A stretch of 64,000 bases of DNA, taken from the NCBI GenBank assembly GCA_014904985.1, contig MU129116.1:39045-103044 (forward strand), in the 5' to 3' direction. Shown piece after piece: positions 1 through 12,143 of the stretch (its first letter is position 1; every line of letters begins with the position of its first letter). Both the position numbers and the translations under genes were made by a program. The notes beneath the pieces were generated by a model. That model did no database searches. It worked only from the letters and a program-made list of their open reading frames with translations, and had not been told where the DNA came from. The stretch comes from Hydnum rufescens UP504. Lineage: Eukaryota > Basidiomycota > Agaricomycetes > Cantharellales > Hydnaceae.

Positions 1-2138
1 CATCTCTGTAGTAGGGACATATTCAAGTTGAATAGTCCCCAGCTCCACTTGGTCACGAATCCAGTGATAGGACAGGAGAAGGTGTTTCATTCGTCCATGG
101 TGCTCTGGATTTCTAGCAACAGCAATTGCAGATTGGTTGTCAGCATAGATGGTTGTTGGCCCAGTTGGGGGGTAACCGAGCTCTTGGAGGAATTGCCTCA
201 GCCAGATGGCCTCAGCTCCTGCATGGTTTGAGGCAATGTATTCAGCCTCTGTAGTTGACCGGGCAACCACTGTTTGCCTTTTGCTGCTCCAATTAACACA
301 GCTGGACCCAATGAAAAAGGCATAGCCATTTGTAGAACGCCCACTGTCCACATCCCCACCATGGTCTGCATCTGAGTACCCAGTGAGCCGAGACCCAAAG
401 GAAGAGGGACCATATTCCAAGGCAAGATCTGAGGTGCCACAAAGGTATTGGAAAACTCTTTGGACAGCTCTCCAGTGTTGGGGTCCTGCACATGAGTTGA
501 ACCTGCTCAGTACTCCCACTGCATAGGCAATGTCTGGACGAGTGCCAACTGCAAGGTACATGAGGCTTCCCACAGCACTGAGGTAGGGAACTCGTTTCAT
601 GTATTCAACCTCCTCAGGTGTCTTGGGAGACATATCTTTGGAGAGGTGGATGTTGGGATCAAGAGGAGTGGAGACAGGGCGAGCATTGGACTGGTGGAAA
701 CATTCCAGGATGTCATGGATGTGTTTGTGTTGGGAAAGGAACATTTTGCGATTAGGGCAGTCTCGAGTGATTTGAACACCAATGAGATAAGAGAGATTGC
801 CCAGGTCCCTCATCTTGAAACGTTTCTGGAGCTCAGTCTTGACATGGAGTCGTGTGGCCTGGTCATTGCAAGCAATGGTGAGATCATCCACATAAACTGG
901 AATGATGATTTTGATCTTGTTCTGAGCCCACACAAAGAGAGAGTGGTCAGATTGGATCCTCTTGAAGCCCAGTTCCATGAAAAGTTCATTGAGTTTCTTG
1001 TACCACTGTCGAGGGCTTTGCTTCAGACCATAGAGTGGTTTCTTGAGACGACAGACAAGGCCTTCCTTCCCCTTTGGAATGAACCCCTCTGGTTGAGCCA
1101 TGTAAATTTCCTCCTCAAGGTCACCATTTAGGAAGGCAGAGGAGACATCCATGTGGTCAATGTCCATGTCTTCAATGGCAGCAATGGCAAGAATGGCACG
1201 AAGGGAGGCAAATTTGGCAACAGGAGCAAAGGTTTCTGTGTAGTCGAGGTGGGGTTTTTGGGAGAAGCCCTGAGCAACAAGACGAGCCTTGTACCTCTCA
1301 ATGGAGCCATCTGCATTCTCCTTGATTTTGAAAACCCAACGAGAACCAACTGCTTTTCGACCTTGTGGAAGTGGGACAAGGTCCCAGGTGTTGTTGTCCA
1401 TGATGGCCTTGTACTCGACTTGGGCAGCCTCCAACCATTTGTGAGAGTCATCAGACTTGATGGCCTCCTTGTATGAACGAGGTTCAATTCCCCCTGAAAG
1501 GAAGGCATACTCAATCATCTCCTCAGTGCTGAGGACCCTTTGGGATGAATTGAGGTTTTCAAGTTGGAGGTGATGGGAAAGTCCCCCCAGGGGAGGAACA
1601 TGTGACTGTGCTGGAAGCAAATTGTGCGAAAGTGCCCTCAGTGAGGGTGCACGTGACTGGGCCGGAAGCAAATTGTGCGAAAGTGCCCCCACTGAGGGTG
1701 CACATGACCAGGCCGGAAGCAAATTGTACAAAAGTGCCCCCAGTGAGGGTGCATGTGACTGCACTGGAAGCAAATTATGTAATTCACCAGCCTCATGTTC
1801 CTGCACACGTTCTGCCCCTTCTGGTGAGGTGCCATCCTCTGGTTCAGGGGTAGGGGGGTGCAGTCTGGACATGTCCACCTTCCACCACTCGCCAGGAGGG
1901 GCACGAGCCCTAGTTGACCGACGAAGAGGGGCATCAGGAGGGGGTGCCAAAACAGGAGGGGGAACAGCATTCTGAGTGGCAGGGGGTGGTCCAGGTGACT
2001 GGGGGGGATCCTCAGGATCATCAGGGTGGGGTGGAGATCCTGGGGGAGGGGGAGCCTCAGGGGTATCAGGGGCAGATACTCCCACTGAACCAGGGGGGAT
2101 ATCAGGGGGGATGAAGAGGGGGTGTACTGGGGGTTCTC
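1..2138 (-). mobile_element. Ty1/Copia pol: reverse transcriptase and RNase H, partial
   Basis: Minus-strand frame that stays open to the window edge, so the 3' end of the element lies outside. It reads the Copia RT core (WVFKIKENADGSIERYKARLVAQGF, MDVSSAFLNGDL, then the YVDD catalytic motif near 870-885) and RNase H (YSDADHGG, STTEAEY, ADNQSA) in the usual order. Upstream of RT is the variable linker that normally joins integrase to RT. A 1-nt length difference near 2130 puts this frame out of register with the upstream integrase; the Copia copy near 28680 lacks it. The RT-RNase H itself looks uninterrupted, so it could be a recent insertion. Confidence 0.9.
1605..1790 (-). repeat. Intragenic ~51-bp minisatellite in Copia linker
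   Basis: About 3.5 direct copies of a ~51-bp unit containing GGAAGCAAATTGTGCGAAAG and GTGAGGGTGCACGTGACTGG. The unit is 17 codons, so the repeat keeps the pol frame and encodes a 17-residue repeat (LLPAQSRAPSLRALSHN-like). The same array recurs at about 3410-3580 in the duplicated copy. Confidence 0.8.
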
Positions 2139-2711
2139 TGATGTGAGGGAAGTCCCAGGGAGTAGACTCTCATCAAAAATAATATCCCGACTGATGATGA
2201 TACCCTTGGTGGTAGGGTTGTAGCACCTCCAGCCCTTGTAGTCAGGTGGGTAGCCAAGAAAGATGCATTTCATGGACTTGGGTGCAAACCCTTTCCTTTG
2301 GTCCTTTTGGACATGCACATAGGCTTGACATCCAAATACCCGAAGATGATCCACAGAAGGTTTCTTCCCATGCCAGGCTTCATAGGGAGTCTTCCCAGGA
2401 AGGGCAGATGTGGGGGATCGATTCAGAACATGGAGGAAGGTGGACAGGGCTTCACCCCAGAAGGAAGCAGGGAGATGGGCAGCAGTGAGCATGGAGGTGA
2501 TTCCATTCTCTAGGATCCTGTTAGTGATCTCTGCTACTCCATTCTGCTGAGGGGTGGCCCTGGTGGTATGCTGACGGGCTATACCATGTTCCTGCATGAA
2601 TGCCTCCCACTGCTTGGACATATACTCCCCACCCTTGTCATCTCTAAAAGCCTTGATGGTCCTTCCAGTTTGGTTCTCAGCAAGGGCCTTGAATTGTTTG
2701 AATGCAGCAAA
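2139..2711 (-). mobile_element. Copia integrase core and C-terminal part
   Basis: Minus-strand coding sequence for the integrase core from FKALAENQTGRTIKAF through DDKGGEY, NGVAEITN and FLGYPPDYKGWRCYN to the start of the linker. It is nearly identical to 3940-4510. At 2712 the similarity stops abruptly, and the next bases match the linker of the same element in the opposite orientation. Confidence 0.85.
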
Positions 2712-2845
2712 GAGTTTATTCCCCTGATCTGCCCCCAAGTTCAGTGGGAGCATCTCAACCCACTGCCCCAGGGCCCCCACCTCCACCAGATTCCCCAGGG
2801 ATCTCTCCTAAGTCCCCAGGGACTGTCCCTTCATCAGGGAGCCTC
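2712..2845 (+). mobile_element. Inverted Copia linker fragment next to assembly gap
   Basis: Read on the plus strand this piece encodes PDLPPSSVGASQPTAPGPP, the proline-rich integrase-RT linker found on the minus strand near 28640-28680. It is inverted relative to its neighbours and abuts the N run, so misassembly is possible. Confidence 0.7.
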
Positions 2846-2870
2846 NNNNNNNNNNNNNNNNNNNNNNNNN
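2846..2870. other. Assembly gap (25 N)
   Basis: Twenty-five consecutive N. Sequence on the right restarts in the RT N-terminal region that also occurs at about 1059. The gap separates two near-identical copies of the same Copia segment. Confidence 1.
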
Positions 2871-3731
2871 CCTTCCTTCCCTTTGGAATGAACCCTCTGG
2901 TTGAGCCATAAATTTCCTCCTCAAGGTCACCATTTAGGAAGGCAGAGGAGACATCCATGTGGTCAATGTCCATGTCTTCAATGGCAGCAATGGCAAGAAT
3001 GGCACGAAGGGAGGCAAATTTGGCAACAGGAGCAAAGGTTTCTGTGTAGTCGAGGTGGGGTTTTTGGGAGAAGCCTGAGCAACAAGACGAGCCTTGTACC
3101 TCTCAATGGAGCCATCTGCATTCTCCTTGATTTTGAAACCCAACGAGAACCAACTGCTTTTCGACCTTGTGGAAGTGGGACAAGGTCCCAGGTGTTGTTG
3201 TCCATGATGGCCTTGTACTCGACTTGGGCAGCCTCCAACCATTTGTGAGAGTCATCAGACTTGATGGCCTCCTTGTATGAACGAGGTTCAATTCCCCTGA
3301 AAGGAAGGCATACTCAATCATCTCCTCAGTGCTGAGGCCCTTTGGGATGAATTGAGGTTTTCAAGTTGGAGGTGATGGAAAGTCCCCCCAGGGGGGACAT
3401 GTGACTGTGCTGGAAGCAAATTGTGCGGAAAGTGCCCTCAGTGAGGGTGCACGTGACTGGGCCGGAAGCAATTGTGCGAAAGTGCCCCCACTGAGGTTCA
3501 CATGACCAGGCCGGAAGCAAATTGTACGAAAGTGCCCCCAGTGAGGGTGCATGTGACTGCACTGGAAGCAAATTATGTAATTCACCAGCCTCATGTTCCT
3601 GCGCACGTTCTGCCCCTTCTGGTGAGGTGCCATCCTCTGGTTCAGGGGTAGGGGGGTGCAGTCTGGACATGTCCACCTTCCACCACTCGCCAGGAGGGGC
3701 ACGAGCCCTAGTTGACCGACGAAGAGGGGCA
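2871..3731 (-). pseudogene. Second copy of Copia RT N-terminus and linker, frameshifted
   Basis: Near-duplicate of about 1060-1950. It differs mainly by single-base losses or gains in short homopolymers, for example AGCCCTGAG/AGCCTGAG, TGAAAACCC/TGAAACCC and CCCCCCTG/CCCCTG. These break the reading frame several times. The pattern looks more like sequencing or assembly error than normal divergence, but ordinary decay cannot be excluded. Confidence 0.8.
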
Positions 3732-4901
3732 TCAGGAGGGGTGCCAAAACAGGAGGGGGAACAGCATTCTGAGTGGCAGGGGGTGGTCCAGGTGACTGGG
3801 GGGGATCCTCAGGATCATCAGGGTGGGGTGGAGATCCTGGGGGAGGGGGAGCCTCAGGGGTATCAGGGGCAGATACTCCCACTGAACCAGGGGGGATATC
3901 AGGGGGGATGAAGAGGGGGTGTACTGGGGGTTCTCTGATGTGAGGGAAGTCCCAGGGAGTAGACTCTCATCAAAAATAATATCCCGACTGATGATGATAC
4001 CCTTGGTGGTAGGGTTGTAGCACCTCCAGCCCTTGTAGTCAGGTGGGTAGCCAAGAAAGATGCATTTCATGGACTTGGGTGCAAACCCTTTCCTTTGGTC
4101 CTTTTGGACATGCACATAGGCTTGACATCCAAATACCCGAAGATGATCCACAGAAGGTTTCTTCCCATGCCAGGCTTCATAGGGAGTCTTCCCAGGAAGG
4201 GCAGATGTGGGGGATCGATTCAGAACATGGAGGAAGGTGGACAGGGCTTCACCCCAGAAGGAAGCAGGGAGATGGGCAGCAGTGAGCATGGAGGTGATTC
4301 CATTCTCTAGGATCCTGTTAGTGATCTCTGCTACTCCATTCTGCTGAGGGGTGGCCCTAGTGGTATGCTGACGGGCTATACCATGTTCCTGCATGAATGC
4401 CTCCCACTGCTTGGACATATACTCCCCACCCTTGTCATCTCTAAAAGCCTTGATGGTCCTTCCAGTTTGGTTCTCAGCAAGGGCCTTGAATTGTTTGAAT
4501 GCAGCAAATGTCTCATCCTTAGTCTTCAACAAGTAGACAAAGCGATAACGAGTGGCATCATCAATGAAGGTGACCCAATACCGGTATCCAGAGGAGGTTC
4601 GAACAGGGGTAGGACCATGAAGATCAGAGTGGACAAGTTCAAGGGGTTTGGAACGACGGGAGGTGGCCACTTTTGGGAAGGGGTCTCTGTGCTGCTTTCC
4701 CAGGATGCATGCCTCACAGGTAGGGGGGAAAGGAGCAGTATTGTCAATTTTAAGGCCAGTGACAAGATCCTTCCCAACAAGTTGATTTAGCCTGTCATGG
4801 CCAATGTGGCCTAGACGACAATGCCAGAGTTCCAAGTCCTTAGCCACTTTGATAGAGTAGGCACTCTCCTGGGAGACAGTGCTTCCATCCAGGTAGGCCA
4901 C
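3732..4901 (-). CDS. Copia integrase (389-aa open frame), partial pol
   Basis: Open minus-strand frame for a complete-looking Copia integrase. The N-terminal zinc-binding HHCC motif is WHCRLGHIGHDRL...CEACILGK. The catalytic DDE core follows: HSDLHGP, then DDKGGEY, then NGVAEITN, in that order and with plausible spacing. After the integrase the frame runs into the proline-rich linker and then out of frame at about 3930, at the same 1-nt difference seen near 2130. It catalyses insertion of the cDNA copy. Upstream protease and gag sequence is displaced to 6379-8066 by rearrangement, so this copy cannot be expressed as a normal polyprotein here. Confidence 0.85.
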   Translation of the reverse strand: MAYLDGSTVSQESAYSIKVAKDLELWHCRLGHIGHDRLNQLVGKDLVTGLKIDNTAPFPPTCEACILGKQHRDPFPKVATSRRSKPLELVHSDLHGPTPVRTSSGYRYWVTFIDDATRYRFVYLLKTKDETFAAFKQFKALAENQTGRTIKAFRDDKGGEYMSKQWEAFMQEHGIARQHTTRATPQQNGVAEITNRILENGITSMLTAAHLPASFWGEALSTFLHVLNRSPTSALPGKTPYEAWHGKKPSVDHLRVFGCQAYVHVQKDQRKGFAPKSMKCIFLGYPPDYKGWRCYNPTTKGIIISRDIIFDESLLPGTSLTSENPQYTPSSSPLISPLVQWEYLPLIPLRLPLPQDLHPTLMILRIPPSHLDHPLPLRMLFPLLFWHPS

Positions 4902-4994
4902 ATTGTCCTTTTGGATAGTGGCTGTGAAGACAAGGTGGAACCATGTTTAAAATCCAATGCCTTGGTGGATGGTGACAGTAAAGCCATGATCCTG

Positions 4995-5395
4995 AAGGAA
5001 GGACAATGTGGTCCTACCCTGGATGGAAGCACTGTTCTACCCAGGAGGTGCCTACTCATCAAAAGTGCTAGACTTGAGAACTCGCATTGTCGATCTAGGC
5101 AACATTGGCCATGACAGGCATAAATCAACCTTGTTGGGAAGGTCTTGTCACTGGCCTTAAATTGACCAATACTGCTCCTTTCCCCCTACCTGTGAGGCAT
5201 GCATCCTGGGAAAGCAGCACAGAACCCCTTCCCAAAAGTGGGCCACCTTCCCTTGTTCCAAACCCCTTGAAACTTGTCCCACTCTGATCTTCATGGTCCT
5301 ACCCCTTTCGAACCTCCCTGGATACCGGTATTGGGTCACCTCATTGATGATGCCACTCGTTATTTGTTTTATGCTATTGTTGAAGACTAAAGATG
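4995..5395 (+). pseudogene. Inverted, decayed Copia integrase fragment
   Basis: On the plus strand the order is KDNVAYLDGST, then a broken HHCC region (GHIGHDR, CEAC-like residues in shifted frames), then GYRYWVT and LLKTKDET, so it is the integrase N-terminus inverted relative to both neighbours. It carries many frameshifts. With 4500-4990 it forms a diverged inverted repeat centred near 4995. Confidence 0.75.
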
Positions 5396-5396
5396 A

Positions 5397-6242
5397 GACA
5401 GGAGTATACTGCCCATTCTCTGAGGTGAGAGAGGTGCCTGGCAGTAGACTCTCATCAAATATAACATCCCTACTGATCACAATGCCCTTGGTTGTAGGGT
5501 TGTAGCAGCGCCAGCCCTTGTAATCAGGTGGGTAGCCAAGGAAGATGCACTTCAAGGACTTGGGAGCAAATCCCTTCCTCTGGTCCTTTTGCACATGAAC
5601 ATATGCTCGACATCCAAATACCCGGAGGTGGTCCACAGAGGGTTTCTTCCCATGCCAAGCTTGGTAGGGTGTTTTTCCAGGTACAGCAGATGTGGGGAGC
5701 GATTGAGAACATGGAGGAAGGTGGAGAGGGCTTCACCCCAGAGGGATGCAGGGAGGTGGGCAGCACTGAGCATGGGAGGTGATTCCATTCTCTAGGATAC
5801 AATTGGTGATTTCTGCTACTCCATTCTGCTGAGGGGTGGCCCTAGTCGTGTGCTCACGGGCAATACCATGTTCTTTCATAAAGTCCTCCCACTGCTTGGA
5901 CATATACTCTCCACCCTTGTCATCTCTGAATGCCTTGATGGTCCTTCCAGTTTGGTTCTCAGCAAGGGCCTTGAATTGTTTGAATGCAGCAAATGTCTCA
6001 TCCTTAGTCTTCAAGAGGTAGACAAAGCGATAACGAGTGGCATCATCAATGAAGGTGACCCAATACTGGTATCCAGAGGAAGTGCGAACAGGGGTAGGAC
6101 CATGGAGATCAGAGTGAACAAGTTCCAGAGGTTTAGAGCGACGAGAGGTGGCCATTTTGGGGAAGGGGTATCTGTGCTGCTTTCCCAGAATGCATGCCTC
6201 ACAGAGGGTGGGAAAAGGAGCAGAGTTGTCAATTTTAAGGCC
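5397..6242 (-). pseudogene. Third Copia integrase fragment, diverged copy
   Basis: Minus-strand integrase core and C-terminal region (HSDLHGPTPV, FIDDATRYRFVYLLKTKDE, DDKGGEYMSKQWEDFMKEHG, NGVAEITN) in several overlapping frames because of small indels. KEHGIAREH and SRDVIFDES differ from the first two copies and resemble the family at 28886-29665. It begins at the end of the zinc-finger region and duplicates sequence also present at 6379-6600. Confidence 0.75.
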
Positions 6243-6275
6243 ACGTCTGCTCTTTAGTCTTCAACAAGTAGACAG

Positions 6276-8066
<1,791 letters not shown>

Positions 8067-8085
8067 TGAGAAAGGTCTACAGCGG
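8067..8085 (-). repeat. 19-bp remnant of Copia 5' LTR
   Basis: TGAGAAAGGTCTACAGCGG matches the inner end of the 289-bp LTRs at 33258-33546 and 51488-51776 and is followed inward by the conserved leader GGTTATGGCCCATCCCT on the minus strand. The rest of the LTR is missing, so the element is truncated at its 5' end. Confidence 0.75.
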
Positions 8086-8288
8086 TCCACATGATCAAAG
8101 TCTTTGGACGTCATCAGGAAACTAGGCCATTGCAACTCAGGTGGCTCCAATTCCTCAACACTTTGGTGTCTATTGCATGAACTGGTACCTGGCACTAGAT
8201 GTTGTGAGTTCAGGTACCCGTGTTTGGTACCAAGTTCTGATGTGCAATTTCCTCTTGACTTAGAGGTACCCTTGTTGCTAATATTGAC

Positions 8289-10070
8289 TCATCGGTGTAG
8301 GTCTGCTGTTCTTTCTATCATTTGATGTTCTTCTAGCCTCCAAGGCAGCCAGTCAAACATTTTAAACATGAGAATGATCTCTTTCAAGATCCACAGCAGA
8401 TCAATCTTTGTACTTGGAAATCCAAAGTTATATGGTTCAAGGTCGTGTTCATTGGTAGACTCGTCAAGTCTTTTGTACTTAGTATCCTTGAATTTTGTGG
8501 AACAAATAGACATGGTAATAATGTTGTCAAAGGAATAGACTCGACATAGAACTTCATGGATTCTGGGGAACTCTGAAGTTTGATACAAAATTCCTGAAGC
8601 ATCAACAATGTGAGGCCTCAGCTTTTTCAAGTTGAAGTCCCCTTTTAGGAAAACTGTTGTGTTTCTTGGTATGACTTGAGATGTGTTCATTGGAAAAATG
8701 ATATCCATTGGATTAACAGGAGACATTGTCCTAACACAGGACTTGATGGTCTCGATTGGAAAGATACTCTGTAGAACAGACATTTTAGGCAAAGTGACTC
8801 ATATGGATCATCCAGTGTTGCAATTGTGATCTTGCCAGAATCTGGGGTACAAAATCAAACATAGCAAAGCTTGAAGTTTTGTAATGACCATCATCAAACA
8901 AGAGGGGTGAAGAGCATAGTCAGTTTCTTGAATATTAGATCATCATTTGTGTTCAATTTCAAGTTGTTGTCTATTGAATTTATCTGCTTGATCATTGATA
9001 TTCAAAGCAGAACCACTGGCATGTGTAAGAGTATCTTTGTCACTTGATTCGTCATCTGAGTCAACAACATTGTGCATAATTGTCTTTGGCGGACAATTGA
9101 TTAATTGGCGCCTTGGAGGGCGCTTTTTCATTTCCAAGCAATTGGTTCTGAATTTGGCTGAGTTAATTGAGATGTTGTCACTCTTTGCATGTGTGGCCTC
9201 CAGTGTAACCAACAATTGCTGAGTCTTTGAACCAATATGTAGGCTCTTGCCAAGCTCAAAGGAGGATCTGAGGATATCACTGAGTCTGATTGTCATGTCT
9301 TTGTTCATAATGGGCTTGAACAAAGGCTTGACATTCATGTTCTCTTGAAGCTCACTCACAAAGCAAAAGGCTGGGGAAGATCTCTTTTGTGTGTGGTCTT
9401 TCTTATTGCAGATGGTTACATCATCTAACGTCATCTTGTCTTTGGATTTAGATGTCAGCAGCTCCATCTCTGTAATGGCTGGTCTGTGAACTCATGGACT
9501 GTCTGTAACTTTCTCATGCATATCCACGTCCTCATTGGGCACATCTGAAACTCAAACGTTGTGTTCCAGGTCCATGGTTGGCTGGTTGACTGGCACCTGC
9601 TGGGGCCATTCAACATACATGCAATTGGGATGTTCTGCCATTTGTCCTTTCAATTCTTTTGCATCATAGGGCTCAACCCACTTCTTTGTACAAGCTTTTT
9701 GCTGTTCTTCAGGGAATGAAACCTCCTGATTGAACAGGTCAAAACTGTGTACTGTAGATACTCAGTTTCGACATTCTCAGCATGAGACATCTGATTGTGC
9801 AGGACTCAAGCAATACCACCATCATCAAGATCGCCATGAGGCAAACTCAATCCATCAGCTTGAACAAGCTGACCATCTTTTGACATCTTCAAGATGTTTT
9901 TTGTGATAAATGCCTTTGTCTCAAGGCAGTCTTTGAGTAAGTGGCCGTATTCTCCACACATAAAACATCATATTGGAGAAGTAGATTTTACAGGTGGTTT
10001 TGCAATCCTTTCAGCCTTGTACTGGCTTATCATGATTGTTAATGCCCAATCTTTTTGACAAGATCATCCA
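8289..10070 (-). pseudogene. Ty3/Gypsy-like gag and protease region, decayed
   Basis: The minus strand near 9950 encodes CFMCGEYGHLLKDC, a retroviral-type CX2CX4HX4C zinc knuckle, followed by KAFITKN...DGQLV, as in gag proteins of basidiomycete Gypsy elements. Further down, 9467-8943 (ISELQEN-like region with SELQENMNVKPLFKPIMNKD and LSDILRSSFEL) resembles the segment just before the protease in that family. The open frame 8792-8289 (KLRPHIVDASGILYQTSEFP, PSTKIDLLWILKEIIL) was not recognised. Several stops interrupt the frame, including a TGA just before the first knuckle cysteine. Family assignment is from memory of motif layout and is moderate. Confidence 0.6.
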
Positions 10071-10105
10071 TACTTGATTTAACAGGGATGGGTGCACCTT
10101 GGTCA

Positions 10106-10213
10106 GCCACTTGGGCTGACCTCAAAAGGAGTACCATTTGAGGTCATTTCACTGGCCTAAGGAGGACTGATTTTCTTTGATGTCAATTGACAATGATCAA
10201 ATTGACCTTAAGA
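10106..10213 (+). repeat. Dispersed short repeat, copy 1
   Basis: Contains GGTCAGCCACTTGGGCTGAC, CTCAAAAGGAGTACCATTTG and ATGTCAATTGACAATGATCA. The same sequence lies inverted at about 37316-37430, with diverged versions at about 54234-54355 and 61680-61850. Confidence 0.7.
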
Positions 10214-10653
10214 GAAATTCAACTTCAGCCAATATCAATACTACATGGAGGGGGAACCACATGGGGGTAGTGGGAGGGGGTCTGGAAACCAGGGGAATGT
10301 GGGCCTTGGGGTCAGCAGGCAATCTCAACACGGACTTGTACAAATTAGGCCTTGTATTCAATGGCCCCCAAGTTGCAGGTAAGTCTACCCATTCTTTGAT
10401 TGTTTGCTGCCAACACATTAAACTCTGATTTTTCGGTCATGCTAGCTTTGATTTCCAGCCTGTGCAAGTCAGGATCGTATGGCCGACAGCATTGTGTAAC
10501 ACTTTTTTGTACCAGGCCATTTTTATCCTGACCTTGCTTGCACTCTTGAGCATCTTCATAGTACATAGGTAGATGTTGTGTTCAAGTCCCAGTGTCTGGA
10601 TGGAATCAAGTACACAGCTTCGGTGTCAAGCTTCGGTGGTGGAAGGTAAGTGT

Positions 10654-10776
10654 CATCCGGTCCGAGATCACTGGATGCCATACATGGTGCTAACCAAAAA
10701 AGGAAATAGGGGCAAATAACAAATGTGTGAATCAGGGAAGAGAAATATCAAATGGGATACCCGTCACATCTCAACA
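10654..10776 (-). repeat. Truncated Copia LTR
   Basis: Matches 51654-51776 nearly base for base, from CATCCGGTCCGAGATCACTG to the terminal CATCTCAACA. Only the outer 123 bp of the 289-bp LTR remain. Confidence 0.85.
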
Positions 10777-10934
10777 GGATTCCCACTGTGATAGGTGCAA
10801 GACTTGTGTGTCCCTTGTTGTGTGGTGTATACTCAGGATTCCCACTGCGATAGTGTGTGGTTAATTAATCTCTTCCCTCTTTCTGTTTGTGGCTTTGACA
10901 GCAGTGTCACCCTGACAGGGATGAACTATGGACA

Positions 10935-11330
10935 TCCACAGCCACCTAAGACCCCATCTGAGAGGCAGGCCTGAGGGTCCCCCAACCTAGATGATGACAA
11001 ATAAACTATAGTACCACACATCTGCTGCAGTGGGTGTGTGGTACTATCTGGTGAGTTTCTCCTCAATGCCATGTACAATGGCACCAAAAGAGCAGCACCA
11101 GCTGCTCTTTTGGTGCTGCCTCTGTTTTATTTTTTTTACTAATGTATTATTCATTATTGTAGGTCCCTCCTTGTGCAAAACCCCACCTGATGAGAACACA
11201 GGCAAGCCCCAGGATGAACCACAAACATGCACAGCCACCCAAGACCCCATCCAAGAGCCAGCCCCAAAGATCCCAACCTATGCAATGACAAATAAAATAT
11301 GGCACATACCCACTGTGGTGAGTGTGGGCA
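10935..11330 (+). repeat. Outlying two-hairpin intron-like module, partly duplicated
   Basis: Hairpin A at 11011-11044 (outer stem GTACCACAC/GTGTGGTAC) is followed by ATCTG|GTGAGTTTC. Hairpin B at 11081-11116 has a perfect 16-bp stem (GCACCAAAAGAGCAGC and complement, loop ACCA). Next come TTTACTAATG, a branch-point match, and TTATTGTAG at 11162, giving a 112-nt intron-like unit at 11051-11162. The flanking C-rich body (ACAGCCACC...AAGACCCCATC...AACCTA...ATGACAAATAAA) occurs on both sides, so the body is tandemly duplicated. The downstream copy lacks hairpin B. Confidence 0.75.
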
Positions 11331-11487
11331 CAATTTTCTTGCACAACAGACATCTGACTCCATGCAGGTTGGATAACCTAGGTGAGTACTGCATGTTCTG
11401 ATCATTTCTTCTAGGGGAGCAGATATATATCTGGATTAATATCTAAATATATTGCAATACACTATGTTACAATTAATCTCTGCATGC

Positions 11488-11585
11488 CCTATATACCTCA
11501 GAGGTCTAGAGGGTGCCCCTTAGTTTGACACCTCCAAACTCTAGATATCACCCTCATGTGATTCCACTCTAGATGCTCAATATCT
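11488..11585 (+). repeat. Diverged Copia-type LTR relic
   Basis: CCCTATATACCTCAGAGGTC, CTTAGTTTGACACCTCCAAA and GATATCACCCTCATGTGATT follow the same order as the inner part of the 289-bp LTR family but with many substitutions, so this is an old or related LTR. Confidence 0.6.
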
Positions 11586-12143
11586 TGTGGTCCCTGAGAA
11601 TTTGTCAACTTGTGTGATATGTGGTTCATCAGCATGCAGACAATGACTGAGCCAGCCTCCCAAGGGAGAAGTCCATTATCTGGGTGGAATTCACATTTGT
11701 GCCTTTGAATCACAATCCTTAGTGCTCATTCATAACAGTACAAATTTTGCTGCATATGCCTCACATAACCACACAAGTTCACCATCTCTATTACTATTCT
11801 TCATCCTAGTGGAGGTAAAATTGGAGATGCCTGATATTCTTGCTTTCCTTGAGATTTACAATGAAATCTAACATAAGGCAGACTGCGGAGGTTGCATGTC
11901 AACAAATTCTCAGAAACAAGATACAACACATGTTGTGCCACTCATTCAGCAAGACCACTGATTTCTCTTTGTTGGTTATTTTTTGGAGAAATGAGATATC
12001 TGCCAAATGAATCACCAGGAGTCATCTGGGTTTCCAGGTGATTTGGCCCCTCATTTTCAACTTCATTTAGCTTCCTTTTGTGGTGATTTTGCCTACTGTG
12101 GAAACATCCTAATGACTATTTAAGAATTCACCCACATGTACAT
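11586..12143. other. Intergenic, no gene seen
   Basis: AT-rich sequence without a supported reading frame, between the LTR relic and the stop codon of the Stealth-type gene. Confidence 0.6.

Noticed and set aside
11186..11194. CTGATGAG resembling the hammerhead ribozyme core
   Set aside because: No matching GAAA box or flanking stems at the right spacing.
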